Assembly: GCF_023973825.1 (NCBI RefSeq)
Contig: NC_090120.1
Span: 769,001 to 833,000, forward strand
Reading direction: 5' to 3'
Source: Plasmodium brasilianum
Lineage: Eukaryota; Apicomplexa; Aconoidasida; Haemosporida; Plasmodiidae
DNA: 64,000 nucleotides
Each line of letters begins with the position of its first letter. Position 1 is the stretch's first letter. Made by a program: the position numbers and the translations under genes. Below, in pieces: positions 30,788 through 44,400 of the stretch. The notes beneath the pieces were generated by a model. It worked only from the letters and a program-made list of their open reading frames with translations, was not told the DNA's origin and ran no database searches.

Positions 30788-33700
30788 TTAAATTAAAATG
30801 TTTCTTATTTCTTGAGCAAATGTGTACAAATTTCTCGTGAAATTTTCCTGCACAACAAAAAAAATATTCAAAAAATTTATAAAAATAAAATAAGGATATT
30901 AAGATAACACGTTAAAATTTTTGGATAGGGAAAAAGAAAAAAAAAACTACAAGTAATGTTTTATTTATATGTATTATATGCACATATACATATGAACTAT
31001 TTTTTACTCTGTTATTAGGGGACAGATTTGATTCAATATGATCCATTAATTTGCAAAAGCTATGCCTTAATCTAAAACAATAATAAAAAAGAAAAAAAAT
31101 AAGAATGGATGGGACGTAAAAAATATTATACAAACTGAAGTTGGACTTATTTTATTCTTTCTAATTTTATTTTTTTCTTACTTTTGCTTTTTTTCTTCGC
31201 TTTGTTGAGAAATCAGCTGTTCTTGGATTTTGAAATAACCCTGTGCATCCAATAGTATTAACCCCAATAAGGGTTGAGACATACTCCATGTGCTACCAAA
31301 ATCTCCTATTATAATTAAAACATTAAAGACATGTGGGCAGAGTAAAAAATAAAATTATAACCAATTTATAAATACAAAAAAAAAAAAAAAAAAAATTATG
31401 TGCATTAAGGTGATTGAGCAAAATATGAACAGTTCATAAATAAAAAAAAAAAAAAATGCGCATTCAATTAATTCCTTTTTTCACATTTTTACCTCCCAAT
31501 ATTAGATGAAACATCAAATTTAACACCTCTTTAAAGGCTTGTGGTTGGCTTTCCAAAAAGTTTTTGATTATCTGGTGAAGGGGAATAAAAAGGGGAAATA
31601 ATTATGGGTTTTTCCGAAATTTGTGCTAAATGTGCATATTTTGTATGACTTTTTTCATTTTCATTTTCTTTTTCTTTTTTTTTTTCTAGCTCTTATGTAT
31701 GGTTGTTATACCAGAGACTTATTCACTTTACCTGTCCCTGTTCGGTAGAACTCTTCCTATTTGTGAAAATATAAGTAACAATATTATCCAGAATAGAACA
31801 ACAAGTCATCGATACAGTGTAATCAAAGGAGCATAAACCTTCCTTTACGTTATGAATAATATCAGCTATAAGTTGGAATTCAAGATTTAATATTCTTTGA
31901 AAAAAGTTTTTTGTAACTAAATCAAGGAAAGAAAAATATGGTTTTAAGTGCTTTATATACGATAACAAATCGTTTGTAGGAATAACTAAACACATATTTA
32001 AAGCCAAGTTTAACGAGTTGTTTAATATATCGTCATTATATAAATCAAAAATTGCAAAATTAACAAAATCACCATTTAAACAATTATTAAACATATTCAA
32101 TAAAAGAGAAATTATTTTATATTTCTCTTTATATATATCAACGAATTTTTCTTTTTGTAATAAATTGTTCGAAATAATAATAAGTATATTAGAAACTACT
32201 TTAAATAATAATATTCCATTAGGAGATGATTTAGGAAAAGTTATTCTTTGTGATTTGTTATAAACAAATTCACACATAAATTTAAGAAAAGGAATACATA
32301 TTTCATATGTATCCCATATAACATCAACAAGCGAAGTTAATATATTCATTTGATTATCTTCTAATGGATAACTATTTATAAAAAAATTAAAAAACATGTT
32401 ATACGTTTCTACATTATTACATGCCATGCATATTCCTCTTAAATCTCGTAAGGCACCTATAAATGATAGTTTAATTTCATTATTTTTTAAAATGATATCT
32501 TTTCCATTTACACTAATTTCTCTCTTAATACATTCTAACAAAATATTAATTGGTGAAATGTATTTTTCAAAAGAAGATGAAACAAGATTCTGTTCCATGA
32601 ATAATAACTTGGTTAATATTAAATAATAATTAGTTCTATATTTATAATATTTAGCAATTTCCAAAAACTTACTATTTCTGTTATGTAATAAATTTAATAT
32701 TTTTTCATTTTTTAACAGAAGCCTTGCAAAGACAATTAATTTCGGTGTCTTATCCTCTAAACATACAATATTCATTCCAGACACTAAATCATGAAATAAA
32801 TCTAAACTTCTTTTAATAATTTGTTCATAATCTACTCTATTATTTAAGTTAAATAATATTTTACTTATAATCAAATCTATTAATGGGTCATTATTTTCTT
32901 CATCATTTTGATTAGTAATTAAGGAGGGGGTGGAAAAATTATTCAAGCTGTTATTTAATATGTTCGTTGTTAATGAATTATTTGCATTCGTTGCTGATGG
33001 AAAGGGCAAATTACTGTTACTACTGGTATTATTATTATTATTACTACTACTATTGTCATTACTACTTCCTCCAAAGTTGTTAATGTTAGATATTTGTGAT
33101 GACGAGTGGTCATTGGTACCATTAGAGGACGATATAATTCTTAGTGCAACTGATCTCATTTCTTTTAAAAAATTATTATTTTTTTTCCCACTAATATAAA
33201 CTTTTTTAAATAGTTCTAAACAGTTTAAATAAGCAAATTCTAAATATTCAAAAACTTCAGGTGATTTATTGGTTTGTTCCATTAATGAAAAAACTAGAAA
33301 ACATAATTCTGAATTTATTTTGAAATTATCACAATTTGCACTTTTCATATTTGAAATAGCGCTACTTGAAATAATGGATGCAATAATAAAAACTAGCCAA
33401 GTAGTTTGTTCTATAAATATAGATTTACTAATAAGATTATTTTCATGATTATTTTTTAATTCATAAAAGATTGATAATAATTTTGTACCAATAAAATTAT
33501 ACTGTAGTTTGGACAAATTAGATATTAATTCTAATTGTTCACTTCTTAACACATCATTATACAAAGGATTTTCCATTTCACAATTATCCCCTTTTTCACA
33601 TATATACTTGGCTAGTTCTAATCTAGTATTTATAAAAATAATACTTATATCATATATGTAATCACAAATAATTAAATATTTGTTGTCAATATCGTTTGAA

Positions 33701-35357
33701 TTAAAACTATTAGAAATTGGATTTTTTTTTAAAAAAATATTTTTATTGCTCCTAACATCTCTAAGTAATTCTTTTTCATCTGTCCTACTATTGATTTCTT
33801 TTATAACTTTAGCAGGAATTATATTTAACATGTTACTCCATATACCTAATAAGTAATGTTTACTATTACATAAATATTTCCAATTTTTCATTCCATCCAT
33901 TGTAAATAAATATATATTATGACACCAAGAAAGAAAATTCGAATAAGTGCTTAATTCCTGTAATCGGATACTTGTATCGATTTTTCCAATTAGCCTGCAC
34001 AGTTCATGAAAACAATCTTCATCATGCAAGCCAATTTTTTTTTCAATAATTTTATTAATTCCACCTAAAAATTCATTCATATACCGTACTTTCTGCTTTT
34101 CACTAGAAAAAAATGTTTTCCTTAAACTACCTAACAATATCAGAGATCTTAAACAATATTTACCACAACAATTTCGTATATCTTCTTCTTCAGACATACA
34201 TATTTCATACATATCAAAAAATAATTTGGGAATATTCTTTTCATTAAATATATCCCAAGACTGAGGAATCATTAAAGAAATATTTTCATCTGAACTTTCA
34301 TCATTTATCATCGTTCCCATAAAATCAAATGATAAACTATTATATATTAATTCTAAAACTTTAATTAATAACCTATTTTCTTCTATTCTTAATTCTATTC
34401 TTATACTACCTTTTACAAATTCTTCTAATGTTTCAATTCCGACTTTAAATATATCTTTTAAAACATAATCTCTAAATGATATTGCACATCTACGACTTTT
34501 TGCTGAATTCACACCACACTGTGGGTGCATATCTTCAATTAATGCAGCATATATATAGAGACCCATAATCCAGTGACTTGTCACTGAATTTAAAAAATAT
34601 TCTACTTGTTTGGTTATCATGGTATAATTCGTATTTTCTAACCATGATAATTTTACTATACGCACATATAATCTTACAAAATTTCCTAATATATTTGATG
34701 ACAAATTTAATAAATCGACTCCTTTATTATATAAATACGATATTACAAATTCTTTTAATTCATCTTTTTCATTCTGTTCAATTTTATTCCATTCGTTTGT
34801 TATTAATTGAAGTAGCCCAGATGTTGTAAATATTAACGTATGAACATGATTTGTGCTTCCTAGTATATTTTTTAATTTACTCACATTACCTACATTATTC
34901 ACTAAGGGTAGCAAAATTGTATGGGCCTGATTCTGCTCTTCTTTGTTACCGCTGCGTTTGAAGACAGGGGAAATGTAATCGTGTGTCATAACTTTTTTTA
35001 TAAATGTTCATACAAATATGTATACGTAGATACATAGGTAAACACATACGCAGATACACACGTACACACGTAAGTATATACATAGGTAGACATATACATG
35101 CATATAAAGGTACATACGTAAATAGACACATATGTACACATGCAACCAATGCGTGCAACATTCATATCTTGAGAAGTAGTATCCCCCAACAAGCACAATG
35201 CCTAACTGAACTATGTTTTTCCTACTCTTATAAGCTTTCTCTGTTTTTTATTTTTTTCACTTCAGCGCGCTCGTAAGTCTTTCTTATTCCCTAATTTACA
35301 CATGACACTTTCTCTCTTTCTCTCTCCCTCTCTCTCTATCTATCTATCTATATCTAT

Positions 35358-35405
<48 letters not shown>

Positions 35406-35506
35406 GTACGTATTTTTTTTTGTGTGCCCCTCTTTTCCCTTCCTTACCAATACATAGCTTCACAAAGAACTTGCAGTTGCTGCAACTCGGATTCAATCAT
35501 TTTCAT
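30788..35506 (-). CDS. XPO7: Exportin-7 (importin-beta superfamily), six exons
   Basis: Minus-strand exons are 35506-35448, 34951-31732, 31571-31493, 31305-31182, 31071-31008 and 30847-30788. All borders are GT..AG with matching phases, and the sum of 3606 nt encodes 1201 residues. An in-frame TAA lies directly before the first ATG. Segments match human exportin-7 as I recall it: SFDFMGT...DESSD, YLLGIW, RDLRGI, SPNGILLF, WSMSQPLLGLILL, and a final ENFTRNLYTFAQEIRN. The protein is made of HEAT-like helical repeats and carries cargo through nuclear pores with Ran-GTP. A Ser/Asn-rich insert lies at about residues 615-690 (about 32930-33130). The apparent start at 34989 and stop at 31723 seen in the single long frame are intron read-through. 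Confidence 0.95.
35324..35399. repeat. TC / TATC / TA compound microsatellite (intron 1 of XPO7)
   Basis: A CTCTCT tract passes into ATCTATCT and then about 20 TA units. It lies within the inferred 496-nt first intron of exportin-7. Confidence 0.9.
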
Positions 35507-36047
35507 TTAAAAAGAGCTAGGCGTTCTATTTTTATGGTATAAAAGGAGAAAGAAAAATGATAAAAATATAAAGGAGTACGCAAAATTGAGTGCGACTGTG
35601 GATACAAATGTAAAGTTAAACACAATGAAACAAAGTATAACTCAATAAGCCTTTAAGAATTAAAATAAAATTAGATGAAATATGATAAAGTAAAATAAAA
35701 TAAGATTAAATATGATAAAGTAGGATAAAATAAGATGAAATATGATATAGTATGATAAAATATGATACGAGTAATTTTAATTATGTGTAACAAGCAAATA
35801 TATGTTCATATGTGCATATACGTAAAATTCTTTATAATCTCTTTAATTCGTAAAAATTTTTATATAAGAACATTTCTATTACAAAATGATGTTTGATATG
35901 CGTTTTTACGAATATTTCTAACTCATACGTATTAATGTGTATATATATATATATGAAGCAAACTATTTTTATTTTATTTTTTTTCCTTTTACACAAGTGA
36001 AAATTGTGTAATTATGTTATATGTACAAATATATACACATAAATATG

Positions 36048-36079
<32 letters not shown>

Positions 36080-37479
36080 CGTGTACACTTTTTCATATAT
36101 ACTGTATTCTTTTTTTCCAAATCATAATTACTATAAAAGCTCGTTTTTAATTAATATATATTTTTTTTTCATTAAAAATGTATTTAAAAAATTCATAAAA
36201 AATATATATAAATATTCTAATTTCAAAAAGTTACTTAGCACTTATACATTTTTAATATAAAACGAATAAATAAAAGTATACGCGTGAGTTTTACTAACGT
36301 GTTCGATAAGTACTTTATTCTCTTTAATTTATAAAAAAAAAAAAAAAAAAAAAAGAAACAATGAAGATCAATTAAGGAATAAAGAAAAAAAAAGAAACAA
36401 TGAAGAGCAATAAGGTATAATAAAAAAAAAAAAAAAAAAAAAAAAGATGAAGAGTGTTAAGGAATTAAAATGAAAGAATGAGAAAAAAGGTATTATAAAA
36501 CAAATGTAAGATATTATAATTTCTTCGTGTGCATATCTATTTTTTTTTTTTTCACCTAGGTAGTAACAAAAAAAAAAAAAAAAAAGTCATAAAATAAAAG
36601 GTAATTCATTTTTATCCTAGCAGCGCAATCAATATTGCGCATAAACTCAACACGACCTTTTTATATATGCATAATATTGTACATATTATATATATAATAT
36701 ATGCATACAATATTATATATATATATTTTTTTTTATATGCTTTATTTTTTAATTTAGGTATTATTTTTATATATATGATTAAAAAAAAAAAAGCTCGGCT
36801 TAAATAAAGAATACAATAAAATAATATATAAAAGCATATATTCAAAGAATGTATTATTCAACCTTTGTCAATATTCTTATGGATGCATATATAATATATT
36901 CATATATTATGTATGTGTTCAATGAATCTATTTTTTTTTTTTTTTTTTTGATACAAGCGTTGTGTTTTCTTGAAAAAAAAAAAAAAATTTTTTAGTTTAC
37001 ATTTTTATTCATTTAAAAATATAAAAAATTTCCCATAAATCTTCTTGTTCTGTCAATGTTTAATATTTTTTATTTTTAAAGATTATTTCTGTACTACATT
37101 AAAATTACCCAATATATAGAACTTTTTTTTTTTTTTTTTTTTTATATTATTCAATATTCATCACTTATAATATATATTTATAATATTATATGTATTATAT
37201 GCATAAATATAATATGTATTTTTTAATTACATTTTAAAAAAAAAAATATAATATATATATATATATATAAATATATATATGCATATATCTGTATACATAT
37301 TCAATGGCATATTTTCTTTTGATACTTAGCAAAAAACATTGAACATGTTTACAATTTATATGACATATAAACGAAAATATATTATTGTTATTTAGTCGCG
37401 TGAATAAATCTTTTTAGCATTTAAAATAAAACAAAATATAAAAATATATTATATATATATCTTTCTTAAAGCCATGACA

Positions 37480-37512
<33 letters not shown>

Positions 37513-38498
37513 CTTTCTTTTAACTTCTCATTAGAATCGAGCTAAAAATAAAATAAATATTGTTTATTGTTTTAAAATTGCAAATATTAAAAGATTAATA
37601 CAATGTGTAATTATATTAACTATAATAAAATATATTCTTACTCTCGATCTTTTTAAGAAGCAGTATCTTTTCGTGCGCATTATTGTTTTTCCAAAATTTA
37701 TTCATTCTTTTATCTTTCTATTTATTCATTCATTAATTTATTCATCCAGTTATTCATTCATTCATTTATTCCCTTATTCATTTATTTATTTATTTAGTTA
37801 TTTATTTATTTAATTATTTTTTTTTATAATGTATAATGTTATGTTTTAAATAAAAGGAGGCACTAATAAGTAGAGACGAACGCATAACCTTACGGAATAA
37901 TCTACTGCTAATATGTACCAGCTTAAATGTTATTATAATTTAGATAATTGTATGTATATATATATATATTTTTGCTAGTACATGTATGTATATGTATATT
38001 TATAATATATATATTATATATATCATATATGCATTAAAAATATTTTGTTTTACAGCTTTTTTATTTTTTTATTTTTATTTTATTTTCTTTTTTATAACTA
38101 GTCTAAAAATACCGACATCCGTAATATTTGTATGATATTTTTAAAACGTTGTCTATTGGCTGGGTGGTACTTATTTATTTTAATAAATAAGGACAATGAA
38201 ACATAATTATCTTCTTATGAGAAAATAAGAAAAATGTTTATACAATATGTATACTTGAATGTATATAATCTTATAAGTATTTTGTATATATATTTATATA
38301 TGTATAATATATAAAATATAAGCTGTTTTTTTAGAAAAAAATAGGTATAATACGCACGCATGTATGTATAAACATAAATATATATATATATTTATATATA
38401 TATATGTATATACGTTCTTGTATGCGTTTTTGTTTTTTTTTATTTGTTTATACCATTAACCCCATATTTAAAAAAAAAAAAACAGTTGTTTAAAAAGC
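35507..38498. other. 3-kb divergent intergenic region, no gene supported
   Basis: This spacer separates exportin-7 (-) from the 3089-residue gene (+) and should contain both promoters. It contains a degenerate AAATATGATAAAGTA array (about 35665-35770), TA arrays, many poly-A and poly-T runs up to about 30 nt (37483-37512), and a duplicated AAAAAGAAACAATGAAG block (36352-36405). A T-rich TTCATTTATTTA region lies at about 37725-37820. No tRNA-like structure, exon or long open frame with normal composition was seen. Confidence 0.55.
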
Positions 38499-41400
38499 AT
38501 GCATAACTCACCAAAAACTGAAATAATAAAAAGCAATTTTAATTTTTTTGGGTCATTTTATTCCAAGTATGCAAAAAAAAAAAACAGTCATAACAACAGA
38601 AATAACAGCAATAACAGTAGCAACAGCAGTAACAGCAATACCAGAAATAATAGCAATAACAGCAATAATGACAGTTATAATAATGATCTAACTACGAATG
38701 AGAAATCAACGGCAAATGAAAATTTGCAAAACAGAAAGCACCTTTTTGGATCGAGTAAAAAAAAAGATCTCACAATCTATGATAATGAATTGTATGCAGA
38801 GAATGATGAACAAGACTTAGACTCAAACAGCAACAACAATAATAAAAATAATAGCAGTAATAAAAATAATAGAAGTAATAAAAATAATAGTAATAAAAAT
38901 AATAGTAATAAAAATAATAGTATTAATAAAAATAATAGTAATAAAATTAATAGCAATAGTAATAATAGCAATAGTAATAATAGCAATAGTAATAATAATC
39001 ATAATGGTAATAGTAACAGTAACAACAACAGTAATAGTAACAATAATAATAGCAATAGAAACTGTTATAACTGTGTGAAATTATTTTATGACAATAATGC
39101 ACTGTTTGAAAGTGACCTAAAAAATGGTAGCAGCTTATTAGATAAGAACTATTTTACATTATCACGGTCATCTATATTACCAGCAGAGGAATATTTAACT
39201 TGTTCAAGAAACCAAAAAATGGATGAAAGAATATACGACAATGATGAATACATGAATAATTTAAATAACACTTTTCATGATACCTCAACGCAAAATAAAA
39301 ATATAGATAATGTTTCTAATTTACTAGACTCCTTTCATAATTTAGAATATAATGATGATTATGACACCTTTGACATATTTGGCATAAATAAGCCTTTGTC
39401 AAAAAAGGAAAATTTCACAACGTTTGGAGGTAAAGGGGGGGAATGTACCGTTGAGTATAAACAAGGGGAGGGAGAAAAGGGAGAAGCAAAAGAAGTGGTA
39501 AAAGAGGTGGCAAAGGAAGAGGCAAGAGAAGAAGAAGATGGATGGGGAAAAAGAAGAAAAAAAAAAATAGGTCAGTCTCAAGAAAGAGAAGGAGAAGGGC
39601 AGAGAAATGAAATGATAAAAGATCCAAAAGGAGAGAAAAAAGGAAAGGAAAAACACATAGAAGGAAAAGAAAATATGGAAGAGGAAGATTTAGAAGGGAA
39701 AGAAAAAGTAGAAGAAAAATTTGGAAAAAATTTTGGTAAAAAAGAAAAGGAAGAAGGTAATATTGAAAAAGCCACATATGATGAAAACATGTTTTACTAT
39801 GAGAAATTCTTATTAAAAAATTTTTTTTCGAAAATTTCAAAATTTATATCAACTAATGATGAAGGAGTAGGAGAGGGTGAGGGAAAGGGAGAAAAGGAAG
39901 GGAAAGGGGAAGCAGAAGGAGAAGAACAAAAAGGAAAAGAAAATGAGGACACATTTATAAATTTCAACAATCGACATGAAAGCCTGAATTCGTACAATTC
40001 TCCTTACGAGATAAAGGAATATTTCGACAGTAAAATAATTAGCAGCAATCGAAACTATCACAAAAACAGAGACAACTGTGACAGCCACGACAACCAGGGA
40101 AATCAGAATATGCGCAACATTCGAAAGATGTTAAAAAATCCTACTGATAGATATAGAAGTAGCGCAAGGGAAAGATACGACAAATGGGAAAACTACTCTG
40201 TTATAACAAATAAATCCAAATACGAGGCAAATGCTAAATATAGGAAGAATGATTACTTGATAAATGGACAACATGATAGAGATGATAAAAATGCCCCTCT
40301 CCAAAGAAAGAATATGCAAAAAGTAAATAATAAAAAATATCCAGAGGAAAGTAAAAGCGACCAGAACTCTGTTAGAAGCTATTCATATATGAAAAGTATA
40401 GACAAAACGAATGAAGATTCGTTTAGCAATTTTGGTATCAAGAATGTTTTACCAAGGAGCTATCGAGTTTTACCTAAGGGAGAGGGTTACGGGGGGGTAG
40501 GAGTGGACGATGATAGGGGGGTTGGTAGAGGTGGCAGAGATGTTGACAATGACAGAGATATGGGTGATGGTATTGGAAAGATACTGAACAATGGTAGTCC
40601 GAGAGGTATCCACAGTGTGAACCCAAGGAAGGATCGAAGAAGGGGAGCTACAAACAGTTCAAATAAAAGAGATTATTATTTAGACGACCATATAAATGAC
40701 AAGGAAAAGTTTAGAAAACATATGAAATATTTTTCAAATGATAATTATTATTTAAATAATGTAGGTACTTCTGATATTTGTCGTAATAAAGAATACATGC
40801 AGAAATGTTATTCAATGTTACACACCATACCAAAAATGGAAAAAGAAAATGTATGTGTTAGTGATGACAATTATGATAGTAATAGTGTACCACCATTAAA
40901 GAAAAACAATTTAGATATAGAAAACTCTTTGTTCAATGAGAAAGATATCATAAGAGTTTGTGCTACTAACAGTTCTGTCATGTTATCAAAAAGAAATTAT
41001 TTTCATAACAAATTAAATTATGACAATACTGAATCGTGTAAAATAGGCATTAAGAAAGGGAAGAACTGTGTTAATTATTCATTTACAAAAAATTGTATTT
41101 TTAATGACGAGTTAAATAATACTATTAATAAAAGCAGGCATAAGAGAAGCCCAGAATGTTCAGAGGAGTTTATATATAATACTGGAGGAAGTAAACACAG
41201 CAACCACTGTATTAGCGACATTTACCATGATAATAGTCGTAACAATATGAGCGACAATAAAATAGGAGGTAGTAAAATAAATGGTAGTATTAACGGAGGG
41301 GGTAGTACTGACAGTCCACATTTAAATAATATTATGATTAAAAAGAGAACATTTAAAAGGAAGTGTGACGAAATGTGCAAGATAAGTAAGAAATATGACC

Positions 41401-44400
41401 TTTTCCATGATTATAGCTTATTTAACAGCGATAAGCAAATTTATGATTACAATAAGGAACTAAATATAATGAACGGAAGGAACTCGGAATGCACGTGTTA
41501 TGATTCGGGAAATGATAAGTTAAAGAAAAGTGTTTTTAAGAGCCTATATAGGGAAAAAGGTAATCATGAGCATTTATATGAAAATGGGGATGTTGATGCG
41601 GATGTTGACGCGGATGTTGATGCGGATGTTGATGTTGATGCGGAAGTTGATGTTGATGCGGAAGTTGATGCGGATGAGGAGATAAATGAACAAGTGAATG
41701 AAGATGTACCATTTTTATTTCCAAGTTATAATCGCTCTAATATTCCAAAATTTCAAAAAAATAGAAGAAAATATTTTAACATTTTTAATAACACTTCCTT
41801 TGATTACAATAGTGACGACAACTTGGACTACAGTGCGGACTTTAGTCTTAACCACAATAACGACTATGATTGGAAGCATTTATTTAATCGACGTTACAAC
41901 AAAGATCGTCGTTACCTGTATAGCAATGAAATGAAGTTAAAGAGAAATTTTTCGGACTGTAGGAAAAATATCGAAGAAGAACACGTACCAGTTATGCGAA
42001 ATTTGGAAAAGACAAAATTTAAAAATATGTCCCAAGGAAAAAACAATATTTGGAATAAATTTTTTAAAAAAGAGAGCAGAAATATTGGGAAAAATAATTA
42101 TGAAAATGTTAGAAGAAAGGATTTTTATCAAAATAGCTTAATGAGTACTTATTTTGACACAAAATTAAAAGATAATAATATAAATGGGAAAAAATCATCA
42201 ATTTTAACGGACCACAATGTGAATCTCTTCAAGGGTACGTTTAGGTCCTTGCCAAATATTAACAGTTTGAATGAGCACATTTGGAATAACAAATACAGTG
42301 GTCACAACGACAGTGCAAATAACGACAGTGCAAACAACGACAGTGCAAACAACGACAGTGCAAACAACGACAGTGCAAACAACGACAGTGCAAACAACGA
42401 CAGTGCAAACAACGACAGTGCAAATAACTACAGTGCAAATAACTACAGTGCAAATAACGACAACAGTAATAATAATAACACTGACGCGCATTACTACCGC
42501 AGTAAACACAAATCCGGGGAATTGTTTAGCTTAAAGAATGTGCGCGATGATTTCAGTTATCATCGCTACAACAACATTCCGAGTTCTCCCACGGGTATAC
42601 CGTCTTCATCATCTTCAGCTGCTGCCGTTACCAGAATGGGAAATGCTACAAGTGATTGCCATATGATGAGTAGGCAGAAAGTAAGTGTATGTAAAAAAAT
42701 AGAAATAGTTAAAAAAAATGAAGTAAATTCAAAAAGAAAATTAATTGATCATTTGCGCACCAATGTATTATTAAACAAATATTTCCAGCAGTTTAACAAC
42801 TCTGTTTTTCAAAATAATGATAATAATATCAGCAACAGTACTGGAAGTAATATCGGAAATAATATTATTAGTCGTACTACCAATAATATGGGCAATCGTG
42901 TTAGCTATCGTACTACCAATAACGCGGGAAATCGTATTGGCAGTAGTGCAAGCAGTAACGCGAGCAGTAATGCGAGCATAAATAAAGTTTTCAACAATTA
43001 CAATAGTAGCAATTATAGTAGTAAAAATTTTCGTGAGTCACCGTCTAAGTTTTATGGCTTCGACAAAATGAGTAAAATTAGAAATTTAAAAACGCAAAAC
43101 GAAATAATCAATTTTCATGAAGTAGAAAAAAATAATTCAACAATGCTGGGTTTATTACCATTGGAAAAAAAAAATAGAAAATTTTCGGATAGGAATAATG
43201 TGGTCAGTTGGAGGAACTGCAATAATAACAATGGCATTATTAGCGGAAATATATGTAACGATGGTGGAAACATATGTAAGGGAAAAATGAATGAAAATAA
43301 ATACATAATTTACAAAAAATTAAATAATGGAAATAAAAACAAAAAATTTATGAATAATATTATCGACCTGGATGATTTATATGGAAAAAATGGTGCACTT
43401 TATGAACAGTCGTCAGATTATGATAGAAAGAAGGAAAAAATGATGAAAAATAAAAATGCTATATTAAATTTTTACAACGAAATAGGAAATAGGGATAGAA
43501 GTGTTAACCCTATATTATCTTTAGAAAAAAAAAAGGATGATCAAATGGTTAGTTATATAATAGATGTGGAAAAAGCTTATGAAAATAAATATTTACTATA
43601 TGATGACGATAATTGCGCTATAAACAGAAGAAACAATTTTAATTTAAACGGTGCTATGAACAGTAATATGCGTATTAATATGAACAGTAGTGTAAAAAAC
43701 AGTGTAAACAATCATATTAATAGTAGTATAAACAAATGTATAAACAGTTGCGTAAATAACAATATAAATAGTACTATTTGTAATAATATAAATAGTGATA
43801 GCATTAGCTGCGTGCATTTGGAAAAGAGGAAAAATGAAAAAAAAAAATTTAACGTTGTCCATGATTTAAATAGAGGAGGTAGAGGTGAACATATCATGTA
43901 TAATGACCACAAAAGGATGATAGAAAATTACAAAGAGAGCACTTTTAAAGCGCATGCGCAAAATTTATCATCAACCTCCCTTAAGTACAAAAAGGTCAAT
44001 AAGTTTTACATTCAAGAAAGGAGGATGAACAGCAATATTGCACAAAGATGCCCTAATAAAAATATAAAAAAAAGTACTATGTTTTACAAGTATGATATTC
44101 ACCATAGGAATGATGTACGTGATGATATAAGCGATGACGAAAGTTTAAGCGGGAGTATAAACGCGAGTGATGACCGAAGCAGTGACGACGGCAGAGATGG
44201 AAAAAAATGCTTCCCACAATATAAGTATCTTAAGTGTAATGATGCACTAGGAAAGAAGAATACGCATGGAAATTTATTGCATTGCAGTAAAAAGAAAATA
44301 GAAGAAATGAGTGATAAAGAAAATGAGTATTATATGTATAATAAATATAATTTTTCTGCAAAAAAAAATAAAAATAACAAATACAATTACAGTTATAATT

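Noticed and set aside
36300..38100. A+T-rich stretch considered as a centromere
   Set aside because: Plasmodium centromeres are about 2 kb of nearly pure A+T. This stretch has regular G/C and looks like ordinary intergenic DNA.
42204..42534. ORFs on both strands rich in Thr-Val or Cys-His-Leu repeats
   Set aside because: They are shadows of the 15-bp NDSAN repeat within the 3089-residue gene.
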